Assembly (NCBI GenBank): GCA_005222975.1
Contig: NJBI01000031.1
Location: 1 to 42,052, forward strand
Source of the DNA: Promethearchaeota archaeon Loki_b31
GTDB lineage: Archaea; Asgardarchaeota; Lokiarchaeia; Sigyniarchaeales; SOKP01
Reading direction: 5' to 3'
Length of the DNA: 42,052 nucleotides
Part shown: positions 8,379-17,333 of the stretch, in pieces
How positions within the stretch are numbered: position 1 is the first letter of the stretch
Layout: every line of letters starts with the position of its first letter
Made by a program: the position numbers and the translations under genes
Notes under the pieces: model-generated
What the model was told of the DNA's origin: nothing
Databases searched by the model: none
What the model saw: the letters and a program-made list of their open reading frames with translations, nothing else

Positions 8379-9814
8379 TGGATAGTAATAGTTCTTTGAT
8401 TTTTGAAAAAGGGGTTGACCGCGCCCAAAAGAATTTTATTCCAAAAATGGATGTTAATGGAGAAAAACTTGAAGACATCCTTCCCAAAAATCTCTTAAGA
8501 GATGTACTTCCAATTCCAAATGTTCCCGAGATGGAGATCGTTCGCCATTACATTAAATTAAGCACGATGAACTACGGTGTAGATTCAGGAATTTATCCGT
8601 TAGGCTCTTGTACCATGAAATATAACCCAAAAATTAACGAGATAGTAGTACGATTGACTGAATTTTCGCAAATACATCCACTTCAGGATGAAAGTGAAGG
8701 TTCACTTGAATTACTATACAATATTTCAATAATGCTAGGTGAAATTACCGGTATGGACGGATTTACCTTACAACCTGCAGCTGGAGCGCATGGAGAATTA
8801 GTTGGTTTGTTAATAATAAAAAAATATTTCGAGACTAAAGGGATTATCAAAGATAAAATTATAGTTCCAGATTCGGCTCACGGCACTAATCCTGCGTCGG
8901 CGAAAATGGCGGGATTTTCAATTATTGAATTACAATCAAACGAATACGGTGAAGTTCCACTAGACCACCTTGAATTTGCAATGCAACAAGGTGATGTAGC
9001 AGGAATTATGCTAACAAATCCTAACACATTAGGTGTTTTTGACAGACAAATTAAAGATATAACTAGAATCGTCCATAAGCATGGGGGATTATGTTATTAC
9101 GACGGAGCAAACTTGAATCCTATGTTAGGAATTTGTCGTCCTAGAGATATGGGTTTTGATATAGTTCATTTGAACTTACATAAAACTTTTTCAACCCCTC
9201 ATGGTGGTGGAGGACCTGGTTCTGGGCCTATTGGTGTTATAAATGAACTCATCCCATTTTTACCCAAACCCTGTATAATTTCGACTGATGATGGTATTGT
9301 TTGCGAACAGAATAATAGTAAATCAATAGGCCGAATTAAAGCTTTTTGGGGCAATTTTGGGATAATCTTAAGAGCATATACTTATATCATATCTTTAGGA
9401 GCAGAGGGGTTAAAACGGGTTGGCCAGATAGCCGTTTTAAACGCTAACTACTTAAAATGTTTGCTACAAAAGAAATATGAGCTTCCATATAACCGTAGGT
9501 GTCAACACGAATTTGTTTTATCAGATATAAATTTACCAAACGATATAACAACTGAAGATGTTGCTAAAAGAATTCTTGATTATGGTTATTACGCTCCAAC
9601 TATTTACTTCCCCTTAATTGTGAAAGGAGCAATAATGATTGAACCGACAGAAACAGAATCAAAATATTCCTTAGATAAATTCGTTGAGGTGATGTTAAAG
9701 ATTTACGATGAAGCGTTAAATAAACCAGAACTCTTGAAAACTGCGCCACATAACACTCCAATTGGACGATTAGACGCAGTGAACGCTGCAAGAAAACCAA
9801 TCTTGCATGATTAG
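8378..9814 (+). CDS. gcvPB: Glycine dehydrogenase (decarboxylating) subunit 2
   Basis: C-terminal, PLP-bearing half of split glycine decarboxylase, 478 aa. The PLP lysine is Lys269 in NLHKTFSTPHGGGGPGSG, the family signature. PDSAHGTNPASA and YYDGANLNPMLG supply further PLP-pocket residues. A good Shine-Dalgarno sequence (AAGGAGGG, 8361-8368) precedes the ATG, and the start overlaps the stop of gcvPA by one base. It is the last gene of the gcvT-H-PA-PB unit; the next gene is convergent. Confidence 0.95.
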   Translation: MDSNSSLIFEKGVDRAQKNFIPKMDVNGEKLEDILPKNLLRDVLPIPNVPEMEIVRHYIKLSTMNYGVDSGIYPLGSCTMKYNPKINEIVVRLTEFSQIHPLQDESEGSLELLYNISIMLGEITGMDGFTLQPAAGAHGELVGLLIIKKYFETKGIIKDKIIVPDSAHGTNPASAKMAGFSIIELQSNEYGEVPLDHLEFAMQQGDVAGIMLTNPNTLGVFDRQIKDITRIVHKHGGLCYYDGANLNPMLGICRPRDMGFDIVHLNLHKTFSTPHGGGGPGSGPIGVINELIPFLPKPCIISTDDGIVCEQNNSKSIGRIKAFWGNFGIILRAYTYIISLGAEGLKRVGQIAVLNANYLKCLLQKKYELPYNRRCQHEFVLSDINLPNDITTEDVAKRILDYGYYAPTIYFPLIVKGAIMIEPTETESKYSLDKFVEVMLKIYDEALNKPELLKTAPHNTPIGRLDAVNAARKPILHD

Positions 9815-9856
9815 TTTTATTAATTTTTAGAATCAAACCACAAACGAGTAGAAATT

Positions 9857-9865
9857 AAAAAAAAA
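9857..9865 (-). terminator. T-run terminator candidate after the MTAP gene
   Basis: Nine consecutive T on the minus strand, about 25 bases after the MTAP stop codon, with a second seven-T run just before it. Poly-T tracts terminate archaeal RNA polymerase. The site lies in the convergent gap between gcvPB and the MTAP gene. Confidence 0.4.
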
Positions 9866-9890
9866 TTACAAATAGAATTAAACTATTTTT

Positions 9891-10754
9891 TTAAATAATT
9901 GCCCCAGCTAAGGTATGTTTACAAGCGCAATCTCTTTCAGTGTCTATTTTAGGAATAGTTAATTCCAACATTTTTTTAAGACTGTTAGCATTTTTCTCCA
10001 TTGTTCCTAAAATTTCTTCTATACTTACCGCGAGCTTTTCTACGGGGCCTCCACATTTCGCACATTTTTCTTGAACTTCAACAACGCCACAAATTGAACA
10101 TTCTCCTGCCCACACATCTAAATCAGTCACCATCGCAATACAGCAATAACATATTTCTTTTTCGGCAGCTAGTACTACTTCTGGATATGTTGTCATTCCA
10201 ATGATATCTCCGCCCCATTGTCTAAACATTTTAGATTCTGCTCTAGTTGAGAATCGAGGTCCTTCGATACAAACATATGTACCGCCGTTTTGAATTTCTA
10301 ACCCCTCAATAGATTTTCCAGTTTCGTAAAATAACTTATTTAAATAAGAGCAATAAGGGTCTGCTTGGCTAATGTGACAGACTTGTCCGCCTTCATAAAA
10401 AGTATCGAACCTTTTTTTAGTTCTATCAATGTATTGATCAACCATTACAAATTTACGCTTATCATGCTCCTTTTTTAGAGATCCAACTGCTGAAGGTGAA
10501 ATTATATATTTTACTCCCAATTCTTTTAAAGCCCAGAGATTAGTTCTAGAATTTACTTTATGTGGTGGCATTGTATGCCCAGCTCCATGACGAGATATAA
10601 ACGCTACTTTCTTTCCTTTAAATTCACCAACTTTAACAAAATCAGATGTATTTCCATAGGGTGTATATACCTTTATATCCTCAATGTTATCAAGTTCAAC
10701 ACCTGAACCCGTTCCACCAATAATTCCAATATCAGCTTTTCCTTCTAATTTCAT
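9891..10754 (-). CDS. mtnP: S-methyl-5'-thioadenosine/inosine phosphorylase with a Cys4 insertion
   Basis: Phosphorolytic cleavage of methylthioadenosine (or methylthioinosine) to adenine (hypoxanthine) and methylthioribose-1-phosphate. Family motifs are IGGTGSG (12-18), ISRHGAGHTMPPHKVN (53-68), NGGTYVCIEGPRFSTRAES (156-174) and GMTTYPEVVLAAE (186-198). Uncommon is the segment after TDLDVWAGE. Where typical members run straight into the last helix, this one has CxxC-x8-CxxC (Cys219, 222, 231, 234), which looks like a small zinc knuckle. The C-terminus has the DCACKHTLAGA motif seen in many prokaryotic members. Length 287 aa. The exact substrate (MTA, MTI or another 6-oxopurine nucleoside) cannot be fixed from sequence. 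Confidence 0.88.
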   Translation of the reverse strand: MKLEGKADIGIIGGTGSGVELDNIEDIKVYTPYGNTSDFVKVGEFKGKKVAFISRHGAGHTMPPHKVNSRTNLWALKELGVKYIISPSAVGSLKKEHDKRKFVMVDQYIDRTKKRFDTFYEGGQVCHISQADPYCSYLNKLFYETGKSIEGLEIQNGGTYVCIEGPRFSTRAESKMFRQWGGDIIGMTTYPEVVLAAEKEICYCCIAMVTDLDVWAGECSICGVVEVQEKCAKCGGPVEKLAVSIEEILGTMEKNANSLKKMLELTIPKIDTERDCACKHTLAGAII

Positions 10755-10884
10755 ATTTCAATCCCTTTTTTTTCGATGTTTGAATAATACTAAATAAAAA
10801 ACTTGATATTTTTGGATTGTTTTATCTAAGTAAAAAGTTTTTTGATATTTTATAGTATAATAAGTTATCTAAAATAAAGCAACA

Positions 10885-12192
10885 ATGCCGCAAATAAAAT
10901 TCCTTGGGGGATGTAGAGAAGTAGGGAGGTCAGCAGTCCTGATTGAGTCAAATAATGGGGCACAATGTATTTTAGATTATGGTATTAGATTCAAGGGCGA
11001 AGAGAGATTACCTTTAGATGGAGATTTTAGCAATCTTAAAGCTATTGCGTTGTCTCATTGCCATGTAGATCATTCTGGAGCTTTACCTTTTTTATTTAAA
11101 AACAAAGATATTCCCCTCTTTACCAACCCTCTAACACTTAGGATGTCAGAGATATTGATAAAAGATACGATTAAAATATCCAATTTTCCTCACCCGTTCG
11201 GGTATAGAGAGTTACAAAAAACAATTAAAAACGCTTCTTTTCTTAGCAACGAAGTACGTCAGAAGATTGACGATAATTTCTATATTACATTTTACGACGC
11301 AGGACACATTCCTGGTAGCGTATCTATATTAGTAGAGGTCGATAATAAGAGAATTCTTTACACGGGAGATCTCAATACTCAAGAAACGAACCTAGTTTCT
11401 CCCGCTGAACCTTCTAAATTGCCAGAAATTGATGCATTAATTACGGAATCCACGTATTCTTTAAGAGATCATCCTATAAGAGCGGAACTTGAAAAACGAT
11501 TTATTGATGATGCTCTAAATATTATTGAGAATGGTGGAAAGGTTCTCGTTCCTGCTTTTGGGGTTGCTCGCTCACAAGAAATCTTGTTAGTTTTACAAAA
11601 ATACAATTTTAAAAGTGAAATATTTCTTGATGGTTTAGCAAGAAAAGTTTCGATAGAGTACGCTCAATTTCCTAATTCTTTTAGAAATTTTGCTGAATAT
11701 AAGTCTGCTTTAAAAAGAGCTCAATTAATAACATCTAGAGAAAAACGAAAGAATGTTAAAAAGAGATCAGATGGTTTAATCATATCTCCATCAGGCATGT
11801 TAAAGGGAGGTGCAGCTCTTGAATATATCAGCTCAATCTTAGCTGACTCAAGCTCAGCAGTTTTTCTTGTGGGATATCAAGTCGAAGGGACTCCTGGAAG
11901 AAAATTAATTGACGAAAGAATTTTCGAGTTTAAAGAAAGAAGCAGTAGGAATTATCGCACAAGAGATATTTCTATCAAAGCAAAATGTAATGTAGATTAT
12001 TATGATTTTTCTAGCCACGCGGATAAAATTCATTTACACAGATATATCGAAGATTTAAAGTTTCAAAACGATTCTAAATTTATTTTTTGTATACATGGAG
12101 ATGCAAAATCAACAACATCATTTGCTTACGATTTGTCAGACAAAGGTTTTAATTCAGTTGCTCCTGAAATCGGTGAAACTTATAAGATATAG
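10885..12192 (+). CDS. Metallo-beta-lactamase/beta-CASP ribonuclease (aCPSF2/RNase J-like)
   Basis: RNA-processing nuclease of the beta-CASP family, 435 aa. The zinc-binding motif SHCHVDHSGALP (His58, His60, Asp62, His63) is intact, followed by FYDAGHIPGS, TGDLNTQE, TESTYS and the late histidine motifs SSHADKIHLHRYI and CIHGDAKST. N-terminus GGCREVGRSAVLIE is typical of archaeal members. It lacks the N-terminal KH domains of aCPSF1, so it fits aCPSF2 or archaeal RNase J; members act as endonuclease or 5'-3' exonuclease in mRNA decay or 3'-end processing. The convergent DHH gene follows 31 bases downstream. Choice between aCPSF2 and RNase J needs a tree. Confidence 0.87.
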   Translation: MPQIKFLGGCREVGRSAVLIESNNGAQCILDYGIRFKGEERLPLDGDFSNLKAIALSHCHVDHSGALPFLFKNKDIPLFTNPLTLRMSEILIKDTIKISNFPHPFGYRELQKTIKNASFLSNEVRQKIDDNFYITFYDAGHIPGSVSILVEVDNKRILYTGDLNTQETNLVSPAEPSKLPEIDALITESTYSLRDHPIRAELEKRFIDDALNIIENGGKVLVPAFGVARSQEILLVLQKYNFKSEIFLDGLARKVSIEYAQFPNSFRNFAEYKSALKRAQLITSREKRKNVKKRSDGLIISPSGMLKGGAALEYISSILADSSSAVFLVGYQVEGTPGRKLIDERIFEFKERSSRNYRTRDISIKAKCNVDYYDFSSHADKIHLHRYIEDLKFQNDSKFIFCIHGDAKSTTSFAYDLSDKGFNSVAPEIGETYKI

Positions 12193-12223
12193 AAAAACGC
12201 AGATTAAAAGAACAATCTCGTTA

Positions 12224-13726
12224 TTATTGTAATTGCTTTTTAATTATTTTATTACAGTTTTCTAAAAAGACATCGATTTTATCAACTGGGACTTTTGTAC
12301 CCGCAGCTGGCGGATGACCGCCCCCTAACGCTTCTAAATTTGAAAGGCTTAGTGCTTCTCTGATCGCCTCTGAAAGGTTTACCCCCTTTTTCACAATACT
12401 TTCATGTGCCCTCCCCGATATTTTATATACCTCCTCCTCTTTTCTTTTTGCACATCCAAAAATAGGTTTTGATTTATCTATTATATCGCTTTTACTAAAC
12501 ATTAACATAGAAGCAATTGTACCAATAATGTTTTCTGATATGACTTCTTCTCCAAAAAAAAATTGGATGTGCTCTTTGAGTTGAATTTTATTTTCATTAT
12601 GTATCCATGATAATGCTTGGGCTAAAGATTTCTTGTACCCTATTAACTGCTCTCTTGCTTTCTTATAAGCGATTCTTCTATCACCCATTGCAATAGCGAT
12701 TCCTAACGATCCATTATTACTCCTCCCGCAAGAATTTAAAAGATAAGAAAATTCTTTTAAATCGTGTAATTCAGAACCAACTAATTCATTTTTTAATATA
12801 TACCTATTAATAATAAGATTTTTTATAATTTCAGAAGGCTCAACATCGAGTTTAAGAGATACATATCTAATTATTGCCGAAGTAACTTTCTGCTTTTCTT
12901 CTTGGTTAAAATCATTTAAAGTTCTTATATTTCCATCTGAATTTTCCATTAAAATTCCTATAGTTTGTAAAAATTTTAACATTTTACTCGTATTTCCACT
13001 TAATCCCGGTAGATTAATATCGGTGGAGTAAGCTATTGCTACATTTATAGGTTTAATAGGAGAAAAATTCAAGTCATTTACCATTTCGACTAAATCTGCC
13101 TTAGTGGCATGCTCTAAAATAATAGAATTTAACCCGGTAAAAGAATTATTAGGTCCCCGATTTTGAATATCACCCGTTGCACCTATAAGTGCTATTGGAG
13201 ACAAATCTAAATTATTCTCATTTAACGCTTTAGCAAAAAAGTAACAAATTCCTGCTCCAGAAATTTCTTTACTACCATCAATTTCATAAAAATAAGGATT
13301 GATATGCCAAGGCTTCGAATTTTTGTAAACTTCTTTAATTTTATCGTCATTCTTATCTGAAATATTTTGGGGAATATGGTGATCTAAAATAATATAAGGA
13401 GTATTTTTATTATCATTATTCAATTTATCATCGAGTTCTAAATATTGCCCGCTCCCAAAATCAGAAAAAATCAACATATTATTATAGTCCTGAACCTTTT
13501 CTGCGATTTTTACAATTTCTTCTCTTTCTAATTGTTTTAACACAGAAATCTGAAAAGGTATACGCTCTCTATATAGAGCCTTCCCAAGAATTGCCCCAGA
13601 TGTTAGCCCATCTGCATCTAAATGAGTATATATCTGAACAGAAGCATCAGATTTTTTTAAATGATCTTGAAACCATTTTATTGTTTCTGTTAAATCAGAG
13701 GTTAATAATTTAAGTTTTTTTTTCAT
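12224..13726 (-). CDS. DHH/DHHA1 family phosphoesterase, archaeal RecJ-like
   Basis: Mn2+-dependent nuclease family related to RecJ and to the archaeal GINS-associated nuclease. At 500 aa it has the length of archaeal RecJ-like proteins. Seen motifs: THLDADGLTSGAIL (34-47), FSDFGSG (87-93), the DHH triad ILDHHIPQN (113-121) and the C-terminal DHHA1 motif GGHPPAAG near residues 478-485. GATGDIQNRG in the middle is also typical of archaeal members. Roles in the family include single-strand exonuclease at replication forks, GINS binding, or short-RNA degradation; which applies is not decidable here. The gene is divergent from mch. Confidence 0.87.
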   Translation of the reverse strand: MKKKLKLLTSDLTETIKWFQDHLKKSDASVQIYTHLDADGLTSGAILGKALYRERIPFQISVLKQLEREEIVKIAEKVQDYNNMLIFSDFGSGQYLELDDKLNNDNKNTPYIILDHHIPQNISDKNDDKIKEVYKNSKPWHINPYFYEIDGSKEISGAGICYFFAKALNENNLDLSPIALIGATGDIQNRGPNNSFTGLNSIILEHATKADLVEMVNDLNFSPIKPINVAIAYSTDINLPGLSGNTSKMLKFLQTIGILMENSDGNIRTLNDFNQEEKQKVTSAIIRYVSLKLDVEPSEIIKNLIINRYILKNELVGSELHDLKEFSYLLNSCGRSNNGSLGIAIAMGDRRIAYKKAREQLIGYKKSLAQALSWIHNENKIQLKEHIQFFFGEEVISENIIGTIASMLMFSKSDIIDKSKPIFGCAKRKEEEVYKISGRAHESIVKKGVNLSEAIREALSLSNLEALGGGHPPAAGTKVPVDKIDVFLENCNKIIKKQLQ

Positions 13727-13819
13727 TTTTTTATAAAATTTAATATAAACTTAATTTAATATATTAAAATAAGAATTTAATATTAAATACTCAATTAAAA
13801 AAAACCTTAAGTGAAAAAT

Positions 13820-14818
13820 ATGACACATCATGTCAAAATTAATGAGCTAACTTTAAAGCTTGTTGAAAAAATAATTGAAAATAAAGATTTTTATAAAGCC
13901 GAAATACACAAATTTGATAATGGCGCTACAGTCTTAGATATGACAAATGCATCGTGGAACGGGGGAAAATTAGTTGGTGAAATTTGTATGGGCGGATTAG
14001 GAACGGTTGATTTTACTTCCTATAACTTAGATGGTCATTATATACCTAGTGTCAATGTTTATACTTCCGAACCAATAATTTCTTGTATGGCATCTCAACT
14101 AGCGGGATGGAAAGTAAAATTGAAAAAAGAAGTAGAAAAAGAAGGTGTAATAAAAAAAAAGACAATTTTTCAATCATTAGGTTCAGGACCTGCTAGAGTT
14201 AAAAGTAAAGTTGAGAAGTTATTTGAAGAAATTAAATACACCGATGATTCGGACTGTGCTGTGATTGTTTTTGAAACCGCAAAGTTGCCTAACGAAGAAG
14301 TGATGGCAATAGTAGCAGAAAAATGTGGAGTAGACGCAAGTAAGACTTATGCCGTTTGCGCACCTACTGCCTGTTTAACGGGGTCTATCCAAGTTGCTGC
14401 TAGAATCGTAGAAACGGGCATACATAAACTCCATGAAATACATTTTCCTTTAGATGTGCTCAAAGACGGTTTTGGGATGACTACAATAGCCCCTATTGCT
14501 AAAGATGATCTTGGAGCTATGGGGCGAACTAATGATTCAATTAGTGCAGCTGGTATGACTTACTATACTATTGATGTCGAAAAGGACAAACAAGCTGAAA
14601 TTTTTGATCTGCTTAAAAAAGCTCCAGCCAATACATCGTCTAGTTATGGAAGACCATTTATAGAAACATTTAAAGCAGCGAATTATGATTTCTATGCGAT
14701 TGATCCAGGATTATTCGCTCCGGCTATTTATACAGTAACGAATGTTCAAACAGGAAAGAGTATTACAGTTGGTGAAATTAACCATAATTTATTAAAAGAA
14801 TCCTATAAGTTAAATTAA
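13820..14818 (+). CDS. mch: Methenyltetrahydromethanopterin cyclohydrolase
   Basis: Interconverts methenyl-H4MPT and 5-formyl-H4MPT in the archaeal branch of the C1 (Wood-Ljungdahl) pathway. From the ATG at 13820 it is 332 aa; a GTG nine bases upstream is an alternative start. Recognisable blocks: WNGGKLVGEICMGGLG near 40-55, SLGSGPAR and the ending DPGLFAPAIYTV, plus APTACLTGSIQVAARIVETG. It supports a tetrahydromethanopterin-type carrier in this organism and hence a link with the glycine cleavage operon some 4 kb upstream. No other H4MPT pathway gene is in the window. Neighbours on both sides point the other way, so it is probably monocistronic. Confidence 0.92.
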   Translation: MTHHVKINELTLKLVEKIIENKDFYKAEIHKFDNGATVLDMTNASWNGGKLVGEICMGGLGTVDFTSYNLDGHYIPSVNVYTSEPIISCMASQLAGWKVKLKKEVEKEGVIKKKTIFQSLGSGPARVKSKVEKLFEEIKYTDDSDCAVIVFETAKLPNEEVMAIVAEKCGVDASKTYAVCAPTACLTGSIQVAARIVETGIHKLHEIHFPLDVLKDGFGMTTIAPIAKDDLGAMGRTNDSISAAGMTYYTIDVEKDKQAEIFDLLKKAPANTSSSYGRPFIETFKAANYDFYAIDPGLFAPAIYTVTNVQTGKSITVGEINHNLLKESYKLN

Positions 14819-14880
14819 AACTAACTTTATCAATATAACTCTAATTTTTTTTTATTTATGTTAAATAACGGTTCAAAAAT

Positions 14881-16074
14881 CTAAAAATTAGTTAATTCTC
14901 CTTGATATTTTAATATTTCAGCATCGGAGATATCTTTATCAACTTTAATTTGTTTATGGATTCCTAAATAAGCACAAGCTATTTTGGCTGCTGCAGCAAT
15001 TTCAGCTTTTTTTAAGGTTAGAGAATATTCGTCAATAGGTTGTGCTTGATCGATATAGCGTGTTTTTCGATAATTTCTCTCATTTTGTATTGATTCATCT
15101 AAAAATGGGTCGAATTGATATTTTTTTTCCTGTAATTCTGTAGCTCTTTCAGATTTCATCTTGTATAATAAAGAAGCCATTTTATCTGCCACATTGAAAG
15201 GTAATTGATTTTTTACTATTATTCTAATGATGTTGTTTATGTCAAAATAATTTAATGTGTCATACTTTGCTCTTATAAAGCATTTAAGGTTTTCAGAATC
15301 TTTTTGACACTCAATCTCAGTCCAATCGTGAATTGCCAATCTTCTTCGGAAAAAGATCAATTCCCAATCGATTCCTAACTCTTTTAAAAATTTAAATAAT
15401 TTGTCATCATTCGGTTTTCTTGATTCTATAATAATAAATAATTGTAGACCATAGTATTTATGCTCTTCTTGTAGGAAATATCCTCGCTGTTGCATTGACG
15501 CAAGGATTTTGATCTTTATAGAGTAAATATTATCAGAAACTTCCCTTTTTTCACAGTTTAAATAAATTACATTTCCTTCTTCAGTAATATATTCGCTATC
15601 AAGAAAGCCTAAAATGCTATCATCGTTTTCTTCAATAAAAACCCTCAATCCACTGAGAGTTGGTTTTACATCATACTTTGTTAAATCATTTTCTCTGATT
15701 GTAACGTAATCAGTATTACTTCCTCCAATTGCTAATTTAATAGATTTTAATTTTAACTCTTTTTCCTCTCCAAACACATTTTTAAAAGCATCAATTAAGG
15801 GAAAAATTTCATTCTCTAAAATTTTTAGATTAGCCATTGAACTTTCAAAAGGTTGCGGTGAATCAAGCAATTTGTTTAATACTGGCGCTTCTGAAGCATC
15901 AACTTCAATTTCATAATCTTTTGCTAAGTTCTTTCGAATAATACAAAAAGATCTTCTTTTTTTATTATATATAGAAAGAGAAGTACGATTGTCTATTACC
16001 GCTCGAAATTGTTCGTTGTACATCTCATCAAAACTTTTAGATTTGAGCTTTCTTTTTCTCATGAGTTTAGCCAA
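14881..16074 (-). CDS. Hypothetical protein, 397 aa
   Basis: Not recognised. The N-terminus is strongly basic (MAKLMRKRKLKSKS), the rest is mixed alpha/beta with no membrane segment, signal peptide or cysteine cluster. The middle (about 90-290) is rich in predicted beta strands. The C-terminal 60 residues (TLKKAEIAAAAKIACAYLGIHKQIKVD) look like a helical segment. The start ATG at 16074 lies above a long A+T-rich spacer (16,075-16,335), in which I see nothing else. The basic start could bind nucleic acid. Composition and codon choice match the neighbours, so it looks like a resident Asgard gene. Confidence 0.65.
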   Translation of the reverse strand: MAKLMRKRKLKSKSFDEMYNEQFRAVIDNRTSLSIYNKKRRSFCIIRKNLAKDYEIEVDASEAPVLNKLLDSPQPFESSMANLKILENEIFPLIDAFKNVFGEEKELKLKSIKLAIGGSNTDYVTIRENDLTKYDVKPTLSGLRVFIEENDDSILGFLDSEYITEEGNVIYLNCEKREVSDNIYSIKIKILASMQQRGYFLQEEHKYYGLQLFIIIESRKPNDDKLFKFLKELGIDWELIFFRRRLAIHDWTEIECQKDSENLKCFIRAKYDTLNYFDINNIIRIIVKNQLPFNVADKMASLLYKMKSERATELQEKKYQFDPFLDESIQNERNYRKTRYIDQAQPIDEYSLTLKKAEIAAAAKIACAYLGIHKQIKVDKDISDAEILKYQGELTNF

Positions 16075-16335
16075 AAAATATTCTATTGTTAAATTAATAA
16101 AAAAATAATTTTATAATTTTATGTATGAAAAAATATAATTGTCTTTTATTAATATTACTCAATTAATAATCTTTTGATAACTTTTTGTTAAAAAATAGCA
16201 TAGCTAGTTAGTTTACTATTACATTATACGGTATTTAGAATTTTGTGGGATCCTATTCTCTTAATTAAACAAAAATCAAGCAAAAGTTCTAAAAGCAGAG
16301 TAACAAAAGTAAATTCATTGAACTTAAATAAAAAT

Positions 16336-16515
16336 CTAATCTAATTCGTCCTCTAAGAAGTATTTATTTCCTTTTTTCTTATAGATTATTGTTGAGCCAA
16401 AAGTATTTCGCATAGTATATTTGTCTCCTTCAACATCTAATAATTCAATAGAATAAGACAACGCTCTATCTTTTAGTATTTCGTTGACAATTCTTTTTTC
16501 TTCAGTAAGGTCCAT
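16336..16515 (-). CDS. Small hypothetical protein, 59 aa
   Basis: A short frame starting ATG GAC CTT ACT and ending with TAG encodes MDLTEEKRIVNEIL..., then KYTMRNTFGSTIIYKKKGNK, ending EDELD. Sequence is charged, with a plausible helix followed by a beta hairpin, and codon use resembles the neighbours. It lies between the 397-aa hypothetical gene and the flavoprotein, all on the minus strand. No family recognised. It is too short to be certain, but the amino-acid pattern is coding-like rather than random A+T-rich translation. Confidence 0.5.
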   Translation of the reverse strand: MDLTEEKRIVNEILKDRALSYSIELLDVEGDKYTMRNTFGSTIIYKKKGNKYFLEDELD

Positions 16516-16587
16516 AATATAAAAATATCATGCAGTTAAAAAAAATTTTTCTGTTTTCTTAAAATTATTTGTTTAAATAAAAATTAC

Positions 16588-17070
16588 TTACAACGATGCT
16601 TTTCCAGTCATCTCAATAATATTTAATCTAATTATACATATGTTATCATAAGCTTGTTCATTTTTAAGGAATCTTTTTTTCTCTTTACCTGGATTATCTT
16701 CTAAGTGATTTAGAATGATGTTAAATCCGTATTTTTTATCTTCCAAATCTTCTACAGTTGCCATTTTACCCCAGAACACGATAGAACGATACTTATGAGA
16801 ACAATCGTTCATAATATAACCTAGATCATCCACTACTGTGCCACACACATTCGAGTTTTCCCTTAAAAACTCAACCTTTAACCCTTCTTTAGTACTGTGG
16901 AAGTATAAAGAATTCCGTTTTAAGTCAAAACCATAACTTAAAGTTACGATGTAAGGTTCGTTAGCTCTACACATTGAAATCGTCGCAAACTTTCCGTTTT
17001 TCAATATTTCAATTATTGTATTTTTATCTGTTATTTCCCTTTCTTTTTTTTTCATATGATATTTCGGCAT
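16588..17070 (-). CDS. Pyridoxamine 5'-phosphate oxidase-like flavin-binding protein (NimA type)
   Basis: Small split-barrel flavoprotein of 160 aa. The family pattern is visible: FATISMCRANEPYIVTLSYG (strand pair), LYFHSTKEGLKVEFLRENSNVCGTV, YRSIVFWGKMATVED, and the late KNEQAYDNICIIRLNI. Such proteins bind FMN or related flavins such as F420 and reduce small substrates; NimA-type members reduce nitroimidazoles. The start at 17070 is taken, with Met6 (17055) an alternative. The true substrate is unknown. Confidence 0.8.
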   Translation of the reverse strand: MPKYHMKKKEREITDKNTIIEILKNGKFATISMCRANEPYIVTLSYGFDLKRNSLYFHSTKEGLKVEFLRENSNVCGTVVDDLGYIMNDCSHKYRSIVFWGKMATVEDLEDKKYGFNIILNHLEDNPGKEKKRFLKNEQAYDNICIIRLNIIEMTGKASL

Positions 17071-17333
17071 AAATTTTACTCACACTAATATTTATATCAT
17101 TATTTCCAAATAAGAATGCCTAAAAATTGCGTAATAATAGTAATTCCTCTGGATATTACTTTATTATTAAAAAAAAATAATCTCAATCAAAAATAATAGT
17201 ATATAAAACTAACGGTTTCAACGGTTTTATTAAGAAATCGTGAAAAATTTAATAAAAACTTATGTTTAAAATATAAATAAACTTCTAGATAAACATACAA
17301 TATAATTAAAATATTTGTTTGTGAATAATAACC

